From IMG/VR virus record IMGVR_UViG_3300030451_001684, positions 1 through 22,672 of that record: 22,672 nucleotides of DNA; one strand, 5' to 3'. This DNA comes from a virus. The position numbers and the translations under genes were made by a program. Under the pieces are notes generated by a model. That model was given only the letters and a program-made list of their open reading frames with translations, did not search any database and was not told the DNA's origin. Positions 1-5,022 of the stretch are shown in pieces. Position 1 is the first letter of the stretch. Every line of letters begins with the position of its first letter.

Positions 1-941
1 CTCTTAATATTTAAAGTTTTCCTTCTAACGCTGTAAGCTTCTTTAGCAGGAACAACCTTTTCCTCTTTAGCTTTGTAATGTGTCATACCCCAATTAATAC
101 TAAATTCACCAACTTTTGCCTTACTATGATTACCCATTGCTTCCATCAACTTCGCCATTGCGTTCTGTTTGCTCGCCTTTGCGTTCTTGATAGTTTCATC
201 GCATAACATGATTTGCCTTGCGTGATCCTCATACAGCTTGTCAAGATCAATCACTTCGTCTTCTGTAGCTTCAGGATGCACTAGCACGCCATCATTCCGC
301 TTTTCATCAAGTAGTTCAAAGGGAAAGTAATCCTCTTCTTTTACTCTTCTATTCCAATCCTCTACTGCTACTCTAAGCTTATCTGCAAAAGCAGGATCAC
401 GCTTATAGACAAACAAGCGGAAATCTGTAGATTGATATAACACAACTAATAATCCCCAGTCTACGCTTGCACACTCCATTTGTGCCTGCATCTGTAATAC
501 GCCACGCCATAAAGCAGGTATATTTTCTGCATAGTCTCTTGTACATTTGCACTCAACCACGCCTTGTCCATCTAGTTTCACCTCTGTTGCATCTGGTAAA
601 TATATACCTCTGCTTACATCCTCTTTGATTACTAAATTATCTGCATGAGCCAATCCATCTAATGATGCTTCAAATAATAGATATGGGTGTTTAGCTACTA
701 CACTAATGTTAGTTTGTATATCCGTCATACCTAATCTTTCGCATCCTTCGGTGATAAGAACAGGCTCTAGCACATCACCTGTTCTCTGTATGTTAGTTTG
801 CTCATACCTAGTTAGTTTTCCATGCTTTGCATCTATGCACCTTTTAAGTGCTTCATTTCTTGAACCATACTTATACTCATTAAATAAGTAAGGTGCAATA
901 GATGCAGTAGCTATATCATCTCTAGTTAGTTTACCGACCAT
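1..941 (-). CDS. YqaJ-type phage recombination exonuclease (3' end outside window)
   Basis: I translated this by hand from ATG 941 to the left edge: 313 codons with no stop. AAGGAG lies 6 nt before the ATG, and the start overlaps the previous stop as TAATG. The protein fits the YqaJ/lambda-exonuclease family, which digests one strand of double-stranded DNA ends for recombination or replication-linked packaging. Visible signs are G55-D-V-L-E59, D95 in the SLDG motif, and the E130-C-K132 (ExK) core with a preceding strand VVECKCT, followed by a helix RGVLQMQAQM (about 145-154) typical of the family. The C-terminal part (about 200-300) is charged and helical. The last visible residues, YSVRRKTLNIK, look close to the natural end. 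It is the last visible gene of the leftward early operon. A single-strand annealing partner would be expected to the left, outside the window. Cas4-like nucleases share the core but usually carry a cysteine cluster, which I do not see. Confidence 0.85.
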   Translation of the reverse strand, partial: MVGKLTRDDIATASIAPYLFNEYKYGSRNEALKRCIDAKHGKLTRYEQTNIQRTGDVLEPVLITEGCERLGMTDIQTNISVVAKHPYLLFEASLDGLAHADNLVIKEDVSRGIYLPDATEVKLDGQGVVECKCTRDYAENIPALWRGVLQMQAQMECASVDWGLLVVLYQSTDFRLFVYKRDPAFADKLRVAVEDWNRRVKEEDYFPFELLDEKRNDGVLVHPEATEDEVIDLDKLYEDHARQIMLCDETIKNAKASKQNAMAKLMEAMGNHSKAKVGEFSINWGMTHYKAKEEKVVPAKEAYSVRRKTLNIK

Positions 942-1141
942 TAGTTACTCCTTTCAATTGCAAAAAAACCAAAACCAACCTTACCTCTAATGGTATATTT
1001 TGATCCATCAGTAAATCCCCATATAGCTATTTTATGACTATCTTTAAGATATTCCTGTTTATCCTTGCCTGTAACGATTGGGATTTCTTCACCACCAAAA
1101 TCTATACCTGAATCGTAATTAACCATAATATCCGCCATCAT
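941..1141 (-). CDS. small hypothetical early protein, 66 aa
   Basis: No family recognised. The protein is beta-rich, with a central HKIAIWGFTDGSKYTIRGKVG stretch that looks like a small barrel or sheet. It overlaps the end of the upstream gene by 23 nt, and its stop is shared with the exonuclease start (TAATG). The start is uncertain. ATG 1141 and 1138 have little SD sequence before them, whereas ATG 1126 (MVNYDSG) has GGCGGA about 5 nt upstream, giving 61 aa. The coupled arrangement and the SD for the exonuclease lying inside its last codons support it as a real gene. Confidence 0.65.
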   Translation of the reverse strand: MMADIMVNYDSGIDFGGEEIPIVTGKDKQEYLKDSHKIAIWGFTDGSKYTIRGKVGFGFFAIERSN

Positions 1142-1307
1142 TAATCTTTACAGACTTGATGTAGCTACGCTTACCTTTAGCAAGTTCACGCAACATTCTG
1201 ATTTTAGCTTCATCATAATCTCTATACCTAGCGATCATTTTAAAGTCTTGCCTATGAGCATTTTTCTTAGGCTCTTGCATAATCCAATAGTTAAATGTTG
1301 TTTCCAT
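1119..1307 (-). CDS. small hypothetical early protein, 62 aa
   Basis: Not recognised. It is basic and helical (METTFNYWIMQEPKKNAHRQ...), with a YRDYDEAKIRMLRELAKGKR segment that would form one amphipathic helix. ATG 1307 is preceded by GGAGGG 7 nt upstream within the junction TAGGAGGGTAAGTAAATG. The 16 bases 1305-1320 are identical to those at 1575-1590 before the upstream gene. It is part of the leftward early operon. No function can be assigned from sequence alone. Confidence 0.7.
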   Translation of the reverse strand: METTFNYWIMQEPKKNAHRQDFKMIARYRDYDEAKIRMLRELAKGKRSYIKSVKINDGGYYG

Positions 1308-1320
1308 TTACTTACCCTCC
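1305..1320 (-). repeat. reused RBS/start cassette, copy A
   Basis: On the plus strand this reads CATTTACTTACCCTCC. On the coding strand it is GGAGGG, then TAAGTAA, then ATG. It is identical to 1575-1590 and nearly identical to 1848-1863 (CATTTAATTACCCTCC). It supplies the SD and ATG of the 62-aa gene. Confidence 0.85.
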
Positions 1321-1577
1321 TAATTGTTTTTCCAAATAATGAATTGTCCAAGCAGAGAAGAATCAGTCTCCTGTACAGTAAAATCGTTTGTAGGTTTAAG
1401 ATATTCTATTGGAACATCCCAATCTTCCCAAACATTTATGTAATTCTTTGATGTGTTTAAGGCACTTACATCACAATATTTTCTTTTTACTTTTTGAATT
1501 ACAACAGGAACTTTTTTATGATTATTAGTCCAATCAAAGAAGTAAGCTGTATCACCTTTTTTTAATGTAGTTTTCAT
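1320..1577 (-). CDS. small hypothetical early protein, 85 aa, possible SH3/KOW-like barrel
   Basis: No family recognised with confidence. The N-terminus MKTTLKKGDTAYFFDW, followed by VPVVIQKVKRKYCDVSAL, has the rhythm of a small SH3-like or KOW beta barrel (basic-Gly-Asp turn, then short strands). The rest is polar. The start is ATG 1577 with GGAGGG 7 nt upstream. That SD is encoded by the last codons of the preceding gene (Glu-Gly-Lys-stop). The barrel reading is inference only. Confidence 0.7.
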   Translation of the reverse strand: MKTTLKKGDTAYFFDWTNNHKKVPVVIQKVKRKYCDVSALNTSKNYINVWEDWDVPIEYLKPTNDFTVQETDSSLLGQFIIWKNN

Positions 1578-1590
1578 TTACTTACCCTCC
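1575..1590 (-). repeat. reused RBS/start cassette, copy B
   Basis: The same 16 bases as 1305-1320. Here the coding strand GAG GGT AAG TAA also encodes the C-terminal EGK-stop of the upstream gene and directly abuts the next ATG. Confidence 0.85.
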
Positions 1591-1850
1591 TGTTTTTCTC
1601 TTTTGGAAATTGTAAATTCTATATATCGTATGATAGGTTGCCAAGCTGCATAGCATGCCGCCTTCTCAGAAGGTCTACGACTAGAATTTTCATCATCAAA
1701 ATTTATTGCATCGTCAATAAAAGTTAGACAATATTTTAAATTTGCTGTGCTAAGTTTTCTTAGTCTTTTTTTAACATAACAATCTTTAGAAGCGTTAAAC
1801 TTTATCCAATTATTATTTATTTCGTCAAAGTATTGTTGTTGTGTTTTCAT
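1578..1850 (-). CDS. small hypothetical early protein, 90 aa
   Basis: Not recognised. It is predicted mostly helical, beginning MKTQQQYFDEINNNWIKFN and continuing with a basic KKRLRKLSTANLKYCLTF segment and a WQPIIRYIEF helix near the end. The NNNWIKFN stretch resembles DNWIKFKV in the neighbouring 73-aa protein, which may hint at shared ancestry but is too short to prove it. The start is ATG 1850, adjacent to the previous stop (TAAATG) with GGAGGG 7 nt before it. Confidence 0.7.
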   Translation of the reverse strand: MKTQQQYFDEINNNWIKFNASKDCYVKKRLRKLSTANLKYCLTFIDDAINFDDENSSRRPSEKAACYAAWQPIIRYIEFTISKREKQEGK

Positions 1851-1863
1851 TTAATTACCCTCC
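1848..1863 (-). repeat. reused RBS/start cassette, copy C (one base different)
   Basis: The plus strand reads CATTTAATTACCCTCC. The coding strand GAG GGT AAT TAA ATG ends the 73-aa gene with EGN-stop and provides the SD for the 90-aa gene. Confidence 0.8.
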
Positions 1864-2072
1864 TTAAAATCATCAATACACTCTTCTATAGTTCTTGTCT
1901 CTTGTAAGGTCGAACCTTGCAAGACCTTAAACTTAATCCAGTTATCTCTGATACCTTGTTCGACCATATACTCGTCCTCTAAAATACACCCCACTTCGGA
2001 AGCAGTTATGCTTCCATCGTGTATCATTTCGAGTTCAAGAACCACTTTAAATTTAGAATAAATATTTTCCAT
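1851..2072 (-). CDS. small acidic hypothetical early protein, 73 aa
   Basis: Not recognised. It is acidic, with a beta-like N-terminal half (IYSKFKVVLELEMIHDG) and a helical C-terminal tail (TIEECIDDFKEGN). Small acidic early proteins are sometimes inhibitors or DNA mimics, but nothing here proves that. ATG 2072 directly follows the previous stop, and a GGGGTGG SD lies within the last codons of the upstream gene (EEGVA-stop). Its own last codons supply the SD for the next gene. Confidence 0.7.
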   Translation of the reverse strand: MENIYSKFKVVLELEMIHDGSITASEVGCILEDEYMVEQGIRDNWIKFKVLQGSTLQETRTIEECIDDFKEGN

Positions 2073-2285
2073 TTACGCCACCCCTTCTTCATTTGTAAAT
2101 GCAAAAGTATCATATTTATAGTTTGATACATCGATTTCTAAACTAGCTTTTTGATATGCCTCCTTATCTGATTTACAGATAGGATTACCATTATCACAAC
2201 AAGTTTGGCAATATTGAATTTCATCACCCAATCTTCCGTCTGCTATTACCCAACCTTTACCTTTACAATCTTCACAATTATTCAT
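2073..2285 (-). CDS. small CxxC zinc-binding protein, first gene of the early operon
   Basis: I chose ATG 2285 (70 aa, beginning MNNCEDCKGKGW) rather than the longer reading frame from 2327. AAGGAG lies 8 nt before 2285, and the region above it is occupied by the promoter. The protein has two CxxC pairs: C4-x-x-C7 within CxxCxGxGW, and C26-x-x-C29. This pattern resembles one half of a DnaJ-type zinc module and should bind one zinc ion. C30 and C37 are extra cysteines. The remaining 35 residues are polar. As the promoter-proximal early gene it could be a regulator or host-takeover factor, but that is inference from position only. Confidence 0.75.
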   Translation of the reverse strand: MNNCEDCKGKGWVIADGRLGDEIQYCQTCCDNGNPICKSDKEAYQKASLEIDVSNYKYDTFAFTNEEGVA

Positions 2286-2310
2286 GTCTACTACTCCTTT
2301 TTTGTTAAAC

Positions 2311-2339
2311 ATAAATATATTATACATATATATATTTAT
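2311..2339. repeat. AT-rich 10-bp inverted repeat over the early promoter
   Basis: ATAAATATAT (2311-2320) and ATATATTTAT (2330-2339) are perfect inverted arms separated by 9 bases. The repeat spans the -10 box and the spacer, where a repressor could bind. The sequence is only A and T, so chance is a real alternative. Confidence 0.35.
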
Positions 2340-2346
2340 ATGTCAA
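2319..2346 (-). promoter_or_regulatory. near-consensus sigma70 promoter for the early operon
   Basis: The coding strand has TTGACA (2346-2341), a 16-nt spacer, and TATAAT (2324-2319). Both hexamers match the consensus perfectly. Transcription would start about 2312, followed by a short leader and the AAGGAG/ATG of the zinc-binding gene at 2285. It sits in the only gap between the late genes and the small-gene/exonuclease operon. No terminator is visible ahead of it, so late transcription could also read through. Confidence 0.85.
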
Positions 2347-2351
2347 CAACT

Positions 2352-2792
2352 TTATAACTTATTTATTTTAGGTACTGAACTTAACTCTTCTAAGGTTTCT
2401 TGTAGGGTATCTATTTCAAAGGTGTCTGTTATCTGTTTATTTGTAAAGGTAAAGTAATTCTGCGTAGTGTTATTTGGTTGGAACTTGATACGCTTCCCTC
2501 TAGAACCAACAAATACAAAAGCGTAAATATCGCAATGGTAATGCCTATATACTTCAGACTTTGCTCTTGATGGTTCATGTGCAAAAACATATTTGCCTTC
2601 TTTTGTCTCCTTTCGTGTTTTAACTTGTACTGTATATTTAGCTGATCCTAACTCAACGAGTAAATCGGCAGGATGTTTGTCTTGCGTTGTATAACACCAG
2701 TCGCAATACTCTAGCAAAAATGTTTGCACTAAAGATTCGCCTAATGCTCCTAGTCTTGAATTGCTTTGGTGCTGTTCGCTTGACTTTGACAT
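2352..2792 (-). CDS. PD-(D/E)XK-superfamily nuclease-like protein
   Basis: The 146-aa protein shows a PD-(D/E)XK core layout: a helix with E19 (LGALGESLVQTFL), then D43 in HPADLLVEL, then a strand ending in Q56-V-K58-T. A QVK variant in place of ExK is known in the group of small nucleases that includes intron-type PDDEXK proteins (Pfam PDDEXK_5-like). This is pattern recognition, not a search. A conserved YRHYHCDIYAFVFVG strand follows. ATG 2792 has GAGGAG about 8 nt upstream and lies inside the lysozyme gene, which it overlaps by 43 nt in another frame. Possible roles are a Holliday-junction or restriction-like nuclease, or DNA processing for packaging. It ends just before the early promoter and is the last gene of the late unit. 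Confidence 0.65.
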   Translation of the reverse strand: MSKSSEQHQSNSRLGALGESLVQTFLLEYCDWCYTTQDKHPADLLVELGSAKYTVQVKTRKETKEGKYVFAHEPSRAKSEVYRHYHCDIYAFVFVGSRGKRIKFQPNNTTQNYFTFTNKQITDTFEIDTLQETLEELSSVPKINKL

Positions 2793-3196
2793 TTGGCAAG
2801 CTCCTCACTATTAAATAATGCTCTTCTTCCCACCTGACTTGCGTATTTAGAATTTAGCAATTCTTTACTGGCTTCCTCCCATTGTCCTAGCTCCATATAT
2901 GCTCTGGTTTTTCTGAATGACATCCATGCATTAATACCCATATTAAATACAAGATCAATGCAAACATATTGTGCTGCTATTGGAAAGCTACGCCAAACCT
3001 TCCAATGCTTATCTAATTCATCAATGACCGCTTCAATATCATTATCTAAAAGATATAGTGCTTCTTCCTCGCTAATACCATTGGCATCTAAATTTCTTCC
3101 TACACCCAAACTTAGGAATCCACTCGCACATTTATAAGGCTGAAGCACCATAGCTTCAAAATCTATCAAGCGATCTTTAATTATTTGTTTATCCAT
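2750..3196 (-). CDS. GH24 phage lysozyme (endolysin)
   Basis: The 148-aa size and motifs match T4-type glycoside hydrolase 24 lysozymes, which cut the MurNAc-GlcNAc bond of peptidoglycan. Aligned by eye to T4 lysozyme, the catalytic positions E11-D20-T26 become E14-C23-S29, within FEAMVLQPY-KC-ASGFLSLGVGR. R34 and N35 (GVGRNL) follow as in many GH24 enzymes. The later VCIDLVFNMG helix and the SKYASQVGRRA motif near the C-terminus are also family hallmarks. No signal peptide or signal-anchor segment is seen, so release depends on the holin encoded immediately upstream. The start overlaps the holin stop (TAATG), giving translational coupling. The 3' end overlaps the nuclease gene. Confidence 0.9.
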   Translation of the reverse strand: MDKQIIKDRLIDFEAMVLQPYKCASGFLSLGVGRNLDANGISEEEALYLLDNDIEAVIDELDKHWKVWRSFPIAAQYVCIDLVFNMGINAWMSFRKTRAYMELGQWEEASKELLNSKYASQVGRRALFNSEELAKCQSQANSTKAIQD

Positions 3197-3579
3197 TACT
3201 TAGCAACGCCATTAATTTTTTCTACTGTTCTTAGACCACCTAAACCCAACATTCCCATCAATACAGTCATTAAAGAAGCCATATCAAATTCTGGTAGTTG
3301 CGGTAATTGATAGCCAAAAAAACCTGCAATAAATAAAATCAATGGTGCTAACACATAATGCCAAGCCATAGCAAAAGATAAACTCCATCCAAGAAAAGGT
3401 CGCCAACCTGCAACAAATATTGATCTATGACTAGCTTCAATCTTATTGATCTCGACTTGAGCCATATTAGCTTTATGTAGCTCTTGATCTAATTCATGTT
3501 GTAGCTTTGCTTTTAAATCTTTATCAGCAACAAACTTATCAAGAATATTGCTGATAGGATCAATAAGCTTTTCAATCAT
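3196..3579 (-). CDS. holin of the three-TM (GTA-type) family
   Basis: The 127-aa protein has an N-terminal amphipathic coiled segment (residues about 1-50, DPISNILDKFVADKDLKAKL) followed by the motif AGWRPFLGWSLSFAMAWHY and two further hydrophobic stretches (VLAPLILFIAGFFG and MASLMTVLMGMLGLGG), ending in R-T-V-E-K. The WRPFxGW segment and the final GLGGLRTVEK pattern are typical of the Pfam family described as a holin of 3 TMs for gene-transfer-agent release. It would form the inner-membrane lesion that lets the lysozyme out. It overlaps the preceding membrane-protein gene (ATGA) and the lysozyme gene (TAATG). Confidence 0.85.
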   Translation of the reverse strand: MIEKLIDPISNILDKFVADKDLKAKLQHELDQELHKANMAQVEINKIEASHRSIFVAGWRPFLGWSLSFAMAWHYVLAPLILFIAGFFGYQLPQLPEFDMASLMTVLMGMLGLGGLRTVEKINGVAK

Positions 3580-3806
3580 AAAAATAGATTAGTTATAAAA
3601 ATACCAAACATAGAAATAACTACCATAGTTAAACCGCCTTTTATCCAAGTATTCAAACTATTTATATCCTCATCTAGTTTTTCAAAATGGTTAAAAGCGG
3701 TTTTCCATCTTTCAGCACATTGGATTTCATGTAGTTCAAGGTTATGGTTTACCTTTTCTGCTGTAATCCTAGTTGGCTTTTTTGTTGGTTTCCTTTTTGC
3801 TTGCAT
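3576..3806 (-). CDS. XhlA-like small membrane protein of the lysis cassette
   Basis: A basic N-terminus (KRKPTKKPTR) leads into a coiled-coil region with HNLELHEIQCAERWKTAFNH, followed by one C-terminal TM segment (GGLTMVVISMFGIFITNLFL). The HExxCAER-type helix plus a terminal TM resembles haemolysin XhlA-like proteins found next to holins. I prefer ATG 3806 (76 aa), where GAAGG lies 5 nt upstream. The longer version from ATG 3839 (87 aa) has no SD. The gene overlaps the 54-aa coiled-coil gene in another frame and ends in an ATGA overlap with the holin. It is likely an accessory holin or anti-holin; which one cannot be told. Confidence 0.7.
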   Translation of the reverse strand: MQAKRKPTKKPTRITAEKVNHNLELHEIQCAERWKTAFNHFEKLDEDINSLNTWIKGGLTMVVISMFGIFITNLFL

Positions 3807-3933
3807 CTTTGCCTTCAAGCTGTTGTTCCAATTCGGCATTTTTAACTGTTAATGCTCTCAAAGCATGTCGCAGTTCAGAATTTTCCTGTATCGCCAATTG
3901 ATACATAGCTTCTAAATTCAACTCATTTTCCAT
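3769..3933 (-). CDS. 54-aa coiled-coil protein, overlapping gene
   Basis: A 54-codon frame runs from ATG 3933 to TAG 3769 (MENELNLEAMYQLAIQENSE..., ending KKETNKKAN). It has a strong AGGAGA SD 5 nt before the ATG, the best in this part of the window. The middle, ELRHALRALTVKNAELEQQL, shows heptad-like Leu/Ala spacing, so a short coiled coil is likely, with a lysine-rich tail. There is no TM or signal. It overlaps the next membrane-protein gene by 38 nt (71 nt if that gene starts at 3839) in a different frame. No family recognised. Its place suggests a tail or lysis accessory role. Confidence 0.7.
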   Translation of the reverse strand: MENELNLEAMYQLAIQENSELRHALRALTVKNAELEQQLEGKDASKKETNKKAN

Positions 3934-3992
3934 TTAACTCTCCTGTTAATTAATAAAATTAAATTTTAATATAAAACTGAATATTAATATAC

Positions 3993-4235
3993 CTATTCAG
4001 ACCATAAAGCGTTAGCTATTGTCTTTACAAAATCGTCTTGTCCTTCCAAGCCATCATCTTTACTTAAATTAACAACTTTAGTAGCTGTAATTGGTAAATC
4101 ATCATCTTTAGGATCATCAAAAACTTCATTATAAACTACCATTAAAGTAGGGTATGTAGGTTCTTGATCCTCTTGATGATGAGCAGCAGGATAGCACTCA
4201 ACTCTTTGTACTGTTTGCGTTTTTGTTATCGCCAT
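3993..4235 (-). CDS. conserved small tail-associated protein of marine phages, 80 aa
   Basis: It begins MAITKTQTVQRVECYPA and contains PTLMVVYNEVFDDPKDDDLPIT, followed by a C-terminal QDDFVKTIANALWSE. I recognise this layout (TxTVQRVExYPA, PTLMVVYxDxxDDPxDxxLP, and a final helix ending W-S) from small proteins next to fibre genes in many marine phages. Their function is unknown. AGGAGA lies just before ATG 4235. The preceding fibre gene ends 25 nt upstream and the next gene starts 59 nt downstream after an AT-rich gap (3934-3992) with no clear signal. A virion or tail-fibre assembly role is inferred from location. Confidence 0.65.
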   Translation of the reverse strand: MAITKTQTVQRVECYPAAHHQEDQEPTYPTLMVVYNEVFDDPKDDDLPITATKVVNLSKDDGLEGQDDFVKTIANALWSE

Positions 4236-4260
4236 AGTTTTCTCCTATAAAAAAATATTA

Positions 4261-5022
4261 TTATACACCACCACCACCTCCTCCTGAGCCACCATGATTT
4301 GCTTGTAAATCAAGTAGTCTTCCTGTGGTATCTACAGAAGTTGTTGATGTTGGAAAAAATAGATTATCACTTCCAACTGTGAATCTAACCCTAAAACTAA
4401 AAGAAACTGCATTTGTTGCTCTTACCCTCGCTATTGGATTGCTTGAATTTGCTACTGCTTGCCAAGCAAAATTAACAGCAGAACCATTAGTCATACTGAT
4501 AAAGCTATTAAAAGTACCTGTAATGCTTGAACCTGCTCCGTTTTGTTCAATCGTTGCATTAGAAGTACATTTGATTTGGAAATCTACGCTATTACCTTCG
4601 CAATTAGTGTAGTTAATAAATGTTGTTTGCTGTGAAAAGCCATCAACTGAATTGCCAGACGTACTGACCAATTGCACTCTGTTATTAGCAGTTTGCAGAG
4701 TTGCTACTACAGAACATGAGCTAGTCGGTGTAGAGGTTGCAGAGGTTGTACAATCTTCGTCACCCCATTGAGTAAAAGGCGTTGTTGCACTATAACTTCC
4801 TGCTGATACTGCTATATCAGAAGCACCTCTAAATTGTCCGATTGATATTTGTGTGCCAGAACCTGTATTTAGACCACCACCATTAAACTCTGGATGGGTA
4901 AAAGAATGATTACGCAAATCTGTATCGTTTAAAGAAACTGTAGTACCTGAAGAGCCACCAACAACAGTATGAATATCATCCATTGTTACATTAGTTACAC
5001 CAACAAAATTAGGCACACTCAT
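4261..5022 (-). CDS. accessory tail fibre / adhesin-like protein, 253 aa
   Basis: The N-terminal 70 residues have the small fibre signature seen in many marine phage tail proteins: a short start, TMDDIHTVVGGSSGTTVSLNDTD, then the repeated-type motif SGTQISIGQFRGAS. The rest is Ser/Thr/Asn-rich beta sequence with four cysteines (DEDC..., SSCSV, NYTNCEG, FQIKCTS), which might pair if the protein is displayed outside the cell. The C-terminus is glycine-rich (GGSGGGGGGV). It overlaps the giant tip gene by 14 nt in a different frame, so the two are probably translated together and act together at the tail tip. Receptor binding is inferred, not shown. Confidence 0.6.
   Translation of the reverse strand: MSVPNFVGVTNVTMDDIHTVVGGSSGTTVSLNDTDLRNHSFTHPEFNGGGLNTGSGTQISIGQFRGASDIAVSAGSYSATTPFTQWGDEDCTTSATSTPTSSCSVVATLQTANNRVQLVSTSGNSVDGFSQQTTFINYTNCEGNSVDFQIKCTSNATIEQNGAGSSITGTFNSFISMTNGSAVNFAWQAVANSSNPIARVRATNAVSFSFRVRFTVGSDNLFFPTSTTSVDTTGRLLDLQANHGGSGGGGGGV

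Noticed and set aside
2352-2792. PD-(D/E)XK gene as an intron-borne homing endonuclease
   Set aside because: Flanking genes are intact and no intron-like interruption is visible. The gene overlaps the lysozyme gene as a normal operon member.
3934-3992. AT-rich gap before the 54-aa gene as a promoter
   Set aside because: Only poor -10-like AT stretches and no convincing -35. Any palindromes there are expected by chance in such AT-rich sequence.
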